From Clostridium sp. CAG:411 (lineage in GTDB: Bacteria > Bacillota > Clostridia > Lachnospirales > Lachnospiraceae), in the NCBI GenBank assembly GCA_000437275.1, contig FR899657.1, positions 1 through 13,018 on the forward strand: a stretch of DNA of 13,018 bases. The letters run 5' to 3'. The notes beneath the pieces are model-generated. The model was not told the DNA's origin. It did not search any database and saw nothing but the letters and a program-made list of their open reading frames with translations. Shown piece after piece: positions 6,112 to 13,018 of the stretch (the stretch's first letter is position 1; each line of letters begins with the position of its first letter). The translations under genes were made by a program, and so were the position numbers.

Positions 6112-6132
6112 CCCTGTATCTCCTCTTTTTTT
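6093..6132 (-). terminator. Intrinsic terminator of the flgM-flgL operon
   Basis: GAGATACA (6103-6110) and TGTATCTC (6115-6122) form an 8-bp stem with a four-base loop. After one mismatch the pairing continues through A/T-rich arms on both sides. On the minus strand the stem ends in CTTCTTTTTTT. It begins 5 bases after the flgL stop. The plus strand also ends in seven T, so the element could act in both directions. Confidence 0.85.
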
Positions 6133-6137
6133 ATTTC

Positions 6138-7676
6138 TTATAGAAAATCTAATAATGAATTTTGAACCATTCTTCCCGCTGCATTTAATGCTGCATTATA
6201 TGCAGTCTGCGCTGCTGTATAGTTTACCACAGCTTCTTCTAAGTCAACTACCTCATTCGTATCACGTAGATCAGTAAAGTTAATTTTCAAATCTTCCAGT
6301 CTGGTCTGAATCATCTTTAGTCTTGCAGAACGACTACCAATACTGGTCGTTGCTATACTAACACTGATTTTTTTAATTTCTGTTTCTCCATTTTCATTTA
6401 TGTAAGGAACCTTTGTACCATTTTGTGCATTTTTCGTTGCTGTTTGTGCAGAAGCAAAACTCTCACGCAAGATTGATTTTTTCAAGGTCAGTTCTGTTTC
6501 TAACTGTTCTTTCAAGGTACTCAGTGCCGCAATCTCATCTGGTGATTTATTACTGTCTGACATAAGCAGATTGGCATTGTCAATCTCCGACTGCGTATTA
6601 TACGCATCATTTAGAGCATCTAAAATATTGTCAATCGCTCTGGCATAAGACGAATTGATAGTCTCATTCGCCAATACGTTTACCTTTAATTGCTGTCCAA
6701 AGTTTACATCATACTTAATATCCTGATCTTCTGGCTTTGTATAAGTTTTTTGGGTATCTACCTTCGGATTTCCCGTCGAATCTAATTCAACAGATGTACA
6801 ATCATAATACATCTCAGGTCTGACATCTCCCGTTTTAAAGTTTGTCTTATCATATTCTGCAACAACACTTTTTGCTGTACGGAATGCCTCATATAAATCA
6901 TCCGAAATAACAATTTGTCCTGTGTCAGCAATAAAATTCACTGTATTGGTACCAGCAGTATAGCAATCTGCATCTGTACTATTTTTCGTTGCAATCGTAA
7001 ACGTTACTTCCGCCCCATTTTTATCTGTCACAGTCAATTTGTTCAATGCTGCCAAATCTTTGTATCCCAAATCAAGTACATATGCCTTGTCAGTCGTTGG
7101 TGCTTCCTTTTTATAATCCTCTGCTGTTTTGTTTGTATCATATGTAGCACCGCCTTTTACATATGTCTTTTCATAAAGATTCTGAAAAGATAATGTTTCT
7201 GTAATTGTATACTTTTTAGAACTATCATCCTTTGTATAACATACAGATGTGTTCGTGCGGTATCCAGAAAATAAATATCTTCCTGCATTATCCGCATTCA
7301 TACTTCTATAAATTTCTTCTTTGGAATTTAAAAGAGACTGTTCCATACTGTCTCGATCTATTGTTTCATAAGTGTCCGATGCGCCAGCCACACATTTATC
7401 GTACAATTCTGTCAAAAGATCGTTCATATTGGTCAATGCGCTTTCTGTTGCATCCATCCAAGATGCCGCATCTTCCACATTTTTTGTTCTATATTGCTCT
7501 AATTCAGATAAATTCGAACGATATTTTAATGCTCGAATCGCAACAACCGGATCATCTGAGGGATTTTGTATTTTTTGCCGTGTAGCATACTGCTCATACT
7601 TTTTATTCATATCCGCCTTATTCGTCATAATATTGCCTAACATTCCGCGCGTTATCATTAAGTTTGTTACTCTCAT
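6138..7676 (-). CDS. flgL: Hook-filament junction protein FlgL (HAP3)
   Basis: FlgL forms the second junction ring, between FlgK and the flagellin filament. The N-terminus is diagnostic: MRVTNLMITRGML at 1-13, a helix to about 35, and NPSDDPVVAIRALKYRS at 38-54. The C-terminal D0/D1 helix is equally clear, with RLKMIQTRLEDLK and LEEAVVNYTAAQTAYNAALN near the end, and it finishes N-S-L-L-D-F-L. At 512 residues it exceeds the roughly 300 of Salmonella or Bacillus FlgL; the extra length is a beta-rich, Thr/Asp/Lys-rich middle domain (about 145-340) that probably faces outward. The ATG is preceded by GAGGTG at 7 bases. It starts 27 bases after the second flgK and is the last gene before the terminator. 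Confidence 0.94.
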   Translation of the reverse strand: MRVTNLMITRGMLGNIMTNKADMNKKYEQYATRQKIQNPSDDPVVAIRALKYRSNLSELEQYRTKNVEDAASWMDATESALTNMNDLLTELYDKCVAGASDTYETIDRDSMEQSLLNSKEEIYRSMNADNAGRYLFSGYRTNTSVCYTKDDSSKKYTITETLSFQNLYEKTYVKGGATYDTNKTAEDYKKEAPTTDKAYVLDLGYKDLAALNKLTVTDKNGAEVTFTIATKNSTDADCYTAGTNTVNFIADTGQIVISDDLYEAFRTAKSVVAEYDKTNFKTGDVRPEMYYDCTSVELDSTGNPKVDTQKTYTKPEDQDIKYDVNFGQQLKVNVLANETINSSYARAIDNILDALNDAYNTQSEIDNANLLMSDSNKSPDEIAALSTLKEQLETELTLKKSILRESFASAQTATKNAQNGTKVPYINENGETEIKKISVSIATTSIGSRSARLKMIQTRLEDLKINFTDLRDTNEVVDLEEAVVNYTAAQTAYNAALNAAGRMVQNSLLDFL

Positions 7677-7703
7677 CTTCCTACACCTCTCTTTTATTAT
7701 GCA

Positions 7704-9560
7704 CTACATACTCAATAATACGTCATATAATTGCGACATAGTAGAAATTATCTTTGCCGATAACTCATAAGCATTCTGATATTTCACTAAATTGATTGCT
7801 TCTTCGTCTGAATCTACACTAGAAATAGACATACGCTGCTCATCAATTGCTTCTGAAATATTGGACTGGCTCTCTGCAAATAAATTTGCCTGTTTTGTAT
7901 CAATACCTATATTCGCTGTAAATGTGGACAAATATTCTAGTGGTGTTCCCTGCTTGAACATCCCCTTATCACTTTTCGTTGCTATAATCTGATCCAGCAT
8001 ATCTACACAATCGATACCTTGATCAATGTCTGATGCCAAAGCAAAACGCATTACATTATCTTTCACATCTTCTGTTACGCAGAAATTTAAAGCAGTCACG
8101 TTATAATAGGAAGTCCCCGCATTCTTTGTCACGCCCTGTTCATCTGTGTAACTTGCTGTTCCATTGGATGAGAAGCTGTTTACTTTTTCATACAATTCAT
8201 AATTTTTACCAGTAACTGCTGATGTTCCATTGAAAAAGTCCAATCCCTTATCACCATTTAAGTCTTCTGCCGCATTATGAATCGTATTAAAGGAAGTCGC
8301 ATAAGTACGAACAAATTCATTTAATTGTGCCTGATAATATGGAATCCCCTTATAATCAATGCTAGAACCTATGGATACTTGCTTTCCTGCCGCATCCTTT
8401 GTAATTTCTTTATTTCCCGCATCATCATAAAGACCTTCAAATGTATAAGTATATTCACCAGTCGTGGCATCTATATCCACAGAAAAACTGCTATAGTAAT
8501 ATTGCTTTGCACCGATCATGATGGTTCCCTTCTCGGCTGGTATATTTAACTTATTTAAGTCATTGCAATTTGTTGCCTTTACTTTAATACTGGTGTCCCC
8601 AATTTTTGTATTTGCGTCAGATGTACCAGTAAAATTCGTTTTATTGTTTCCATCTCTTACTTCAAATAATGCCTGTAATTTTCCACCCAAGTTTGGACTT
8701 GCACTATCAAAGTCTTGTCCATCTTTCCATGATAAGGTATATAACCCATCTATATCATTTTGATTTACTTTTCCGTCTGCAGAGGAAACTACTAATTGAT
8801 TATATTTGTAGGTATCTACTAACGTTTTATTATCTAATTTTATAACAAAATCATGAAGAACCGTTTTGTCATCTCCTCGATTTGTCTCGGTAACAGATAT
8901 ATTCGCATACTCGGATAATTCATCAATCAACTTATCACGCTGATCTCGCAAATCATTTGCGGTTCCGCCCTGTAATTCTAATGTATTAATCTGTTTATTC
9001 AAAGTTGCCACTTGTGCTGCAATAGAATTAATACGCTCTGCAGTTGTCTTAATGTCTGTATTTGCTTCTTTTTGTACACTCTGCAAACTGTTTCCTAAAT
9101 AATTGATAAAGTCTGCTAAATTGTCTGCGGATTCAATCGCTGCTGTTCTTGTCGTAGAATCCCCTGCATTTTTTTGTACATCTTCCAACGCATTATAAAA
9201 ATTGGTAAGATACGCGGTCAATCCTTCCGAATCCTTATCCGTCTCTTTGAAATAGTTCTGTACAGAGGACATATAATAGGACTTCGTACTATAATTTCCA
9301 TAAGCGGTATTACTAATTCTGTACTTTTCATCATAATAGATATTTCTTTGACGCTCTATACCAATCAATGATACACCAGTACCAGCCATACCTGCTCTGG
9401 AATAAACAGAAATTGGTGTCCCTGCTTCAAAACTTGCTACCTGTCTGGAATATCCTGTTGTATTTGCATTTGCTGAATTATGCACTGTTGTATTTAATCC
9501 GATCTGTGCCGCATTCAATCCTGTCTTTCCAATACTCAAACCAAAAAATGTTGATGGCAT
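7704..9560 (-). CDS. flgK: Hook-associated protein FlgK, second copy
   Basis: This 618-residue protein is a FlgK-type hook-filament junction subunit. The N-terminal rod/hook/HAP motif is present but altered: H-N-S-A-N-A-N-T-T-G-Y-S-R-Q at 27-40, where its tandem partner has the usual N-I-A-N-V-N-T. The FlgK-specific D-L-R-D-Q-R-D-K-L-I-D-E-L region lies near 205-220. The C-terminus (about 580-618) is very canonical: SVDSDEEAINLVKYQNAYEL, then S-A-K-I-I-S-T-M and L-Y-D-V-L-L. The middle (about 240-520) is a variable beta-rich domain. It starts 13 bases after the first flgK; its ribosome site AAGGGGG overlaps that gene's stop codon, so the two are coupled. Little identity with the first copy is visible outside the ends, so this is an old duplication. 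Confidence 0.9.
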   Translation of the reverse strand: MPSTFFGLSIGKTGLNAAQIGLNTTVHNSANANTTGYSRQVASFEAGTPISVYSRAGMAGTGVSLIGIERQRNIYYDEKYRISNTAYGNYSTKSYYMSSVQNYFKETDKDSEGLTAYLTNFYNALEDVQKNAGDSTTRTAAIESADNLADFINYLGNSLQSVQKEANTDIKTTAERINSIAAQVATLNKQINTLELQGGTANDLRDQRDKLIDELSEYANISVTETNRGDDKTVLHDFVIKLDNKTLVDTYKYNQLVVSSADGKVNQNDIDGLYTLSWKDGQDFDSASPNLGGKLQALFEVRDGNNKTNFTGTSDANTKIGDTSIKVKATNCNDLNKLNIPAEKGTIMIGAKQYYYSSFSVDIDATTGEYTYTFEGLYDDAGNKEITKDAAGKQVSIGSSIDYKGIPYYQAQLNEFVRTYATSFNTIHNAAEDLNGDKGLDFFNGTSAVTGKNYELYEKVNSFSSNGTASYTDEQGVTKNAGTSYYNVTALNFCVTEDVKDNVMRFALASDIDQGIDCVDMLDQIIATKSDKGMFKQGTPLEYLSTFTANIGIDTKQANLFAESQSNISEAIDEQRMSISSVDSDEEAINLVKYQNAYELSAKIISTMSQLYDVLLSM

Positions 9561-9573
9561 ACTTTATTCCCCC

Positions 9574-11400
9574 TTATGATAATTTATTTAGTAAATCTGC
9601 CAGCATCTCATCAATCGTTGTAATATATCTTGAATTTGCTGTATAGGCATATTGGAATTGTATCAGATACGTCAACTGTTCATCAGAAGAAACTCCCGAA
9701 ACAGCCTGTCTATTACTATCAATACCTTCTACCAGACCTTCCTGGTCACTCGCCATACTCTTATATTCTCTTCCCAACGTTGCCACATTTCCAATTAACG
9801 CCTGATAGTAGTCCGTAAAGGTTTGTTTCGTTAATACATTTGGATTAATCGTATCAAACTCTACATTCCAAATTTCTTTTAATTTCTCACAGGTTACTTC
9901 ATCATATCCGTCTACACCACCAAGATAGTTATTGGCAGATAATGGAAGTTTCGATGGATTGTCCAACAGATTTTCATTTATATTCATCTGTTTTGTCGTA
10001 TACAATGTATACTCATCCTTTGGATCTTCTTCATTGTAAATCCAAATCTTTTTCTTTGATGTATTTCCATCTTTATCAGCGACTTCAATTTCCACTTCTG
10101 TATAGCGTTCTACTGCCTGACGGGAGAATAATTCTTCTCTAGGAGTAGCATCCTCGTCCATACCTACCGCTGCATTGTACTCATCCCATATTTTTACTTC
10201 ACTTAAATTCTTTTTAACTGTCTTTCCTCTATAGTCTGTATAGGTAACCTCTGTTTCTGTTGTAGTCAACCCTAAGTTTCCAAGTACAGAATCCACATCA
10301 CTGTTTGGACAAAGCACATCATTAATAGCTGTGGCTACTGCATGAATCAATTTATCAAAACTAGCCTGATTGTTCATAATAATATAAGAACCGACTGTTT
10401 TATTGTAATCAATTACGTCCTGATCATATGCTTCTTGATTAAAGGTTCCATTTTTATTATACTTTTCGTCTGTCTTAGAAGGAATATCTGTATACTTTCC
10501 TGCTGCATCGCCTCTCGCCATCAACAGACTTTTCAACTTACCTATATCTGTATTTTTTTCTGAAGAAAATCCTTGATCTAAATTAAATACAGGATTTCCA
10601 GTTCCCCATACAACATTTAGCATCCTTGTTGTTTCGTTTAAAGGTTCTGTATGTATTTTATATACATGATCCTGACTGACAAACTGTGTTCCTTCAATAT
10701 TAACCAACACCTTGCCATCCACATCTTCATAATAACTGATACTAGCGTATTCTCCTAATTCATCCAATAGCAGATTTCTTTGATCTCGATAATCGTTTGC
10801 ATTTTCTGAACCGATTTCGTATCTGGCAATCTCTGTATTTAATGCTTTAATTTTTTCTCCTATTTGATTAATTCGATCTACCGATTCTTGTATCTGCGTA
10901 TTCAAATTCACCTGATAAGATTCCAACTGACTATAGATATCTTGTGCACGCAGCAAAAATGTATTGGCTGTACTTATAAATGCCGTACGCTTTACTATAC
11001 TATCTGGCTCTTTTGCCAATTCCTGTACTGAATTCCACACATCTGCCACTGTATTTTGAAACTGTACTCCATTCATCTCACCCATAAGATTTTCAATTTC
11101 TGAGACAGCTTCACTTTGCACTTCATAAAAATTCTGTCTTCCTACCTGCAAACGATACGCCTTATCATAAAAGACATTTCTGCTTTGTTTGATCGCTGCA
11201 ACTTCACTTCCCAGACCAACTTGTGAATAGCTAATATGGCTGCTGCCTACTTTGTTATAAACCTTGTCTGCATTTATTATATCCTGTCTGGAATAGCCTT
11301 TTGTATTTACATTGGCAATGTTGTGAGCAGTCGTATTTACAGCGGTCTGTGCCGCCTTTAGTCCACTAACACCAGTAGACAGACTTGTCATCAAGCTCAT
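9574..11400 (-). CDS. flgK: Hook-associated protein FlgK, first copy
   Basis: FlgK forms the first junction ring on the hook. The N-terminus is textbook: TGVSGLKAAQTAVNTTAHNI at 9-28, then A-N-V-N-T-K-G-Y-S-R-Q to 39. The D-Y-R-D-Q-R-N-L-L-L-D-E-L-G-E-Y block lies at 203-218. The domain before the C-terminal helix has Q-M-N-I-N-E-N-L-L-D-N-P at 471-482, the usual FlgK approach to D1. The C-terminal helix has VSGVSSDEQLTYLIQFQYAY at 567-586, recognisable but less typical than in the second copy. Residues about 300-470 are a charged variable domain. The 608 residues compare with about 550 in Salmonella. The ATG at 11400 follows AAGGTGA. It lies 37 bases after flgN, its likely chaperone gene. 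Confidence 0.95.
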   Translation of the reverse strand: MSLMTSLSTGVSGLKAAQTAVNTTAHNIANVNTKGYSRQDIINADKVYNKVGSSHISYSQVGLGSEVAAIKQSRNVFYDKAYRLQVGRQNFYEVQSEAVSEIENLMGEMNGVQFQNTVADVWNSVQELAKEPDSIVKRTAFISTANTFLLRAQDIYSQLESYQVNLNTQIQESVDRINQIGEKIKALNTEIARYEIGSENANDYRDQRNLLLDELGEYASISYYEDVDGKVLVNIEGTQFVSQDHVYKIHTEPLNETTRMLNVVWGTGNPVFNLDQGFSSEKNTDIGKLKSLLMARGDAAGKYTDIPSKTDEKYNKNGTFNQEAYDQDVIDYNKTVGSYIIMNNQASFDKLIHAVATAINDVLCPNSDVDSVLGNLGLTTTETEVTYTDYRGKTVKKNLSEVKIWDEYNAAVGMDEDATPREELFSRQAVERYTEVEIEVADKDGNTSKKKIWIYNEEDPKDEYTLYTTKQMNINENLLDNPSKLPLSANNYLGGVDGYDEVTCEKLKEIWNVEFDTINPNVLTKQTFTDYYQALIGNVATLGREYKSMASDQEGLVEGIDSNRQAVSGVSSDEQLTYLIQFQYAYTANSRYITTIDEMLADLLNKLS

Positions 11401-11437
11401 GATATCACCTTTTCCTTTCTATACTGGTTTACTATGC

Positions 11438-11950
11438 TTATTGCTTTGCATCAAACGTCCCTGCCTGCAAAGCCGGTGCATCTTCTGTAATTGCACCTTT
11501 CGTATAGTTGTTCCCTGGCGACATCCTTGTGCTTTGAATCAAATTCATATTGAATTCTATCATTTCTAGGGATTGTACTATTAACGATTTGTTTTGAATA
11601 TTGATATTTTTTAATTCCTGAACGGTTTGTTTTAATTGATCATGTATTTGTGAAAGCTGTTTTTGTTCTTTTGGTTGGTTCTCCAACAGCCTAATTATCT
11701 CTTTTAATGTAAGCTCCTCTGGCTTACGGTTTAATAATATTCCTATATTAACAATAACCTCGGATCTCTTTTTTTCCAAAACAGTTACCTGGTCTATTGC
11801 CAACTGTTCCTGTTCTGTGATTTCTTGAAGAGATTCGAGGTTATTTTTTATAATCACATTTTTCTTTTCCGATGCAATCGGAATAATTTTCTCATATAAT
11901 TGCTGCTCCTCCGTAAGTACGGTAATCAGCTCTTGTATTACACTTGCCAA
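11438..11950 (-). CDS. flgN: FlgN-type chaperone for hook-associated proteins
   Basis: FlgN is a cytosolic helical chaperone that binds the C-termini of FlgK and FlgL before export. The 170 residues form long helices. Residues 117-137 (I-Q-N-K-S-L-I-V-Q-S-L-E-M-I-E-F-N-M-N-L-I) match the conserved FlgN C-terminal helix. An unstructured tail follows from about 140, containing N-Y-T-K-G-A-I-T-E. No ATG is suitable: the start is TTG at 11950, preceded by AAGGAGG with a 10-base gap; the first internal Met is far inside. Position between flgM and flgK is the standard order in Firmicutes. A TTG start may hold its level below that of its clients. Confidence 0.88.
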   Translation of the reverse strand: MASVIQELITVLTEEQQLYEKIIPIASEKKNVIIKNNLESLQEITEQEQLAIDQVTVLEKKRSEVIVNIGILLNRKPEELTLKEIIRLLENQPKEQKQLSQIHDQLKQTVQELKNINIQNKSLIVQSLEMIEFNMNLIQSTRMSPGNNYTKGAITEDAPALQAGTFDAKQ

Positions 11951-11983
11951 AAGGAAGCCCCCTCCTTATATTCGTCTTTTGTC

Positions 11984-12265
11984 TTAGAAGATGGAGCCTG
12001 TCATACTATTTAAAATCTTCTCTGCCACATCCTCTGCAGATACTTTGTAAGTTCCCTCTTCCATCTGTTTTTTAATCGCTGCAACTCTTTCTTCTCTAAT
12101 ATCAGAAGTCTCTGAAAGTGCCTTCTTTGCAACAGCTAAATCTTTTCCAGTCTGCGATATTTCAAACTTATCATCTTTTGCTATCTTCTTCTCTGTGTTG
12201 ATCTTTTGTGTCTGTTTTGTTGTTTGATATACTTGATTCACCGCATTATACGCATCTATTCTCAT
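11984..12265 (-). CDS. flgM: Anti-sigma-D factor FlgM
   Basis: FlgM binds sigma-D (FliA) and keeps late promoters off until the hook-basal body is complete. The 93 residues match the family's length. The N-terminal half (1-40) is probably disordered. The sigma-binding C-terminal half is clear: DDKFEISQTGKDLAVAKKAL at 31-50, S-D-I-R-E-E-R-V at 54-61, and IKKQMEEGTYKVSAEDVAEK at 64-83. The ATG at 12265 lies after AGGTGGTGA at good spacing; a GTG four codons upstream would overlap that site. It is the first gene of the flgM-flgL operon and is itself read from a sigma-D promoter, giving negative feedback. Confidence 0.96.
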   Translation of the reverse strand: MRIDAYNAVNQVYQTTKQTQKINTEKKIAKDDKFEISQTGKDLAVAKKALSETSDIREERVAAIKKQMEEGTYKVSAEDVAEKILNSMTGSIF

Positions 12266-12297
12266 GATAATCACCACCTTTATTCTTTGTACTTTTT

Positions 12298-12324
12298 ATA
12301 TCGGCCCATTTTCATAAAACGTTA
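12298..12324 (-). promoter_or_regulatory. Sigma-D promoter of flgM-flgN-flgK-flgK-flgL
   Basis: A perfect GCCGATAT (12298-12305) lies 15 bases from TAAC (12321-12324), one mismatch from TAAA. The leader to the flgM start would be only about 25 bases. Confidence 0.85.
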
Positions 12325-12410
12325 TAGATTTTTTAATTTTTTTCACTTTTTGTGAATTATGTCAATTCTTTCCTATTTCTTTTTCTGGCTTTCATGCATA
12401 TTGCCTATGC
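12325..12410. other. AT-rich spacer between FliS-like gene and the flgM promoter
   Basis: This spacer holds two small overlapping inverted repeats: TTCAC/GTGAA (12342-12356) and GAATT/AATTC (12354-12368). Neither is followed by a U-run on the minus strand, so no clear terminator for the FliS-like gene is visible and readthrough into flgM is possible. A TTGACA on the minus strand (12359-12364) has no -10 at proper spacing. Confidence 0.35.
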
Positions 12411-12890
12411 CTACGCATACAGGCCTCTATGCCCTCCATTTACATCAACAGAAACCTCAGACAATGCACCTTTTCCATATGTCAAACCAGAGTATAACTT
12501 CTGAACATTGGACATCATTGGACCTGCCTGATCTTTCGAAGCGACCTCTGCATACGCATGTCGTAACTTTTCAAGTAAACGGATGCACGCCTCTATGTCT
12601 TTATCCTGTCGCTTGATACGAGCCTCAATAATAATCTTATTTACAAATCTGTAAATAGATAACAATTGATAGGATATTTCATATTCATAGTTTAATGTTC
12701 CCATCAACTCATTTAAAAATTTCTGTGCATTCTGGAGTGAAATATCAAATTTTTGAAGTTCCTGCTTTTCAAACTCCGCCAACGCCTCTGTCAACTCCTC
12801 CTGCACAATTTCATACACAATCACTAGAAGCTCTGAACGATTCGCCTGCGTTATCCTTGCAGAAAACTCCTGCCTTTTTTCTCTTTCCAT
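12411..12890 (-). CDS. FliS-like helical protein, probable flagellar chaperone paralogue
   Basis: This 159-residue protein is all-helical with no signal or membrane segment. Its opening resembles FliS: I-T-Q-A-N-R-S-E-L-L-V-I-V-Y-E at 13-27 lines up with the I-N-T-A-S-P-A-E-L-T-L-M-L-Y-D of the FliS in this window, both followed by a helix. Next come SLQNAQKFLNELMGTLNYEY (51-70), I-S-Y-Q-L-L-S-I-Y-R-F-V-N (72-84) and a last helix around 97-115, the four-helix FliS plan. FliS here is 128 residues; the excess is a C-terminal tail with L-T-Y-G-K-G-A-L-S-E (136-145) and a Gly/His/Arg end. The ATG at 12890 has AGGAGG 7 bases before it; an upstream in-frame start at 12929 would bury that site. It has its own sigma-D promoter next to flgM. 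The likely role is a co-chaperone or a chaperone for another flagellin or HAP; this is inference from fold and context. Confidence 0.65.
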   Translation of the reverse strand: MEREKRQEFSARITQANRSELLVIVYEIVQEELTEALAEFEKQELQKFDISLQNAQKFLNELMGTLNYEYEISYQLLSIYRFVNKIIIEARIKRQDKDIEACIRLLEKLRHAYAEVASKDQAGPMMSNVQKLYSGLTYGKGALSEVSVDVNGGHRGLYA

Positions 12891-12941
12891 AATGCCGCCT
12901 CCTATGCGTATTACGTTTTCTTTCCTCATCTCTCGTTTAAT

Positions 12942-12968
12942 ATATCGGCTTATTTTTTTACTACCTTA
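12942..12968 (-). promoter_or_regulatory. Sigma-D promoter of the FliS-like gene
   Basis: The minus strand reads TAAG-N15-GCCGATAT, with a perfect -10 (12942-12949) and a one-mismatch -35 (12965-12968). It is the best sigma-D match in the window and reads into the FliS-like gene after a leader of about 45 bases. The remaining bases to 13018 show no gene on either strand. Confidence 0.85.
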
Positions 12969-13018
12969 TAGTATTTCCCCAAAAAAAGGTAACAAGTTTG
13001 AAACAAATAAGTAGAGGA

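Noticed and set aside
12359..12364. TTGACA upstream of flgM on the minus strand as a sigma-A -35
   Set aside because: At 16-18 bases downstream there is only an A-run, no TATAAT-like box; the sigma-D promoter explains flgM better.
1..13018. Mobile elements, CRISPR arrays, tRNA or rRNA genes, phage or defence systems
   Set aside because: No transposase, spaced direct repeats, cloverleaf or rRNA-like segment was seen; the window is filled by late flagellar genes with even base composition.

Overview
The window is a late flagellar gene cluster from a low-GC Gram-positive anaerobe, most likely a motile gut Lachnospiraceae (Roseburia / Agathobacter / Butyrivibrio type). Evidence is AT-rich DNA, strong AGGAGG ribosome sites, sigma-D style promoters (GCCGATAT -10), a FlgM anti-sigma factor, a FliW-CsrA pair, enlarged FlgL, FlgK and FliD proteins, and a flagellin of Clostridia type. 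Genus assignment is inference. All twelve genes lie on the minus strand, so transcription runs from high to low coordinates; I see no credible plus-strand gene.

In transcription order: (1) a sigma-D promoter (12942-12968) and a single gene for a FliS-like helical protein (12411-12890). (2) A second sigma-D promoter (12298-12324) and the operon flgM, flgN, flgK-1, flgK-2, flgL (12265 down to 6138), closed by an intrinsic terminator (6093-6132). (3) fliW-csrA, overlapping by one base, with a possible housekeeping promoter embedded in that terminator and a near-consensus CsrA site in the leader. (4) A sigma-D promoter (5243-5269) and flaG-fliD. (5) A long hairpin, another probable sigma-D promoter (2474-2497), fliS and a FliT/FlgN-like coiled-coil gene. 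(6) A sigma-D promoter (1317-1343), a leader of about 135 nt with CsrA-type GGA sites, and the flagellin gene, cut by the left edge.

The genes form one assembly and control unit. FlgK (two versions) and FlgL make the hook-filament junction, FliD caps the filament, flagellin is the filament, and FlgN, FliS and the FliT-like protein should chaperone them to the export gate. FlgM links hook completion to sigma-D activity. FliW and CsrA should form the partner switch that matches flagellin translation to secretion: the flagellin leader has a GGA-loop hairpin and a GGA-containing Shine-Dalgarno, the layout described for Bacillus subtilis hag. The less ordinary elements are the extra FliS-like protein, a tail motif it shares with FlgN, tandem unlike FlgK proteins, a predicted helical insertion of about 200 residues in FliD, and a possible CsrA autoregulatory site ahead of fliW-csrA.
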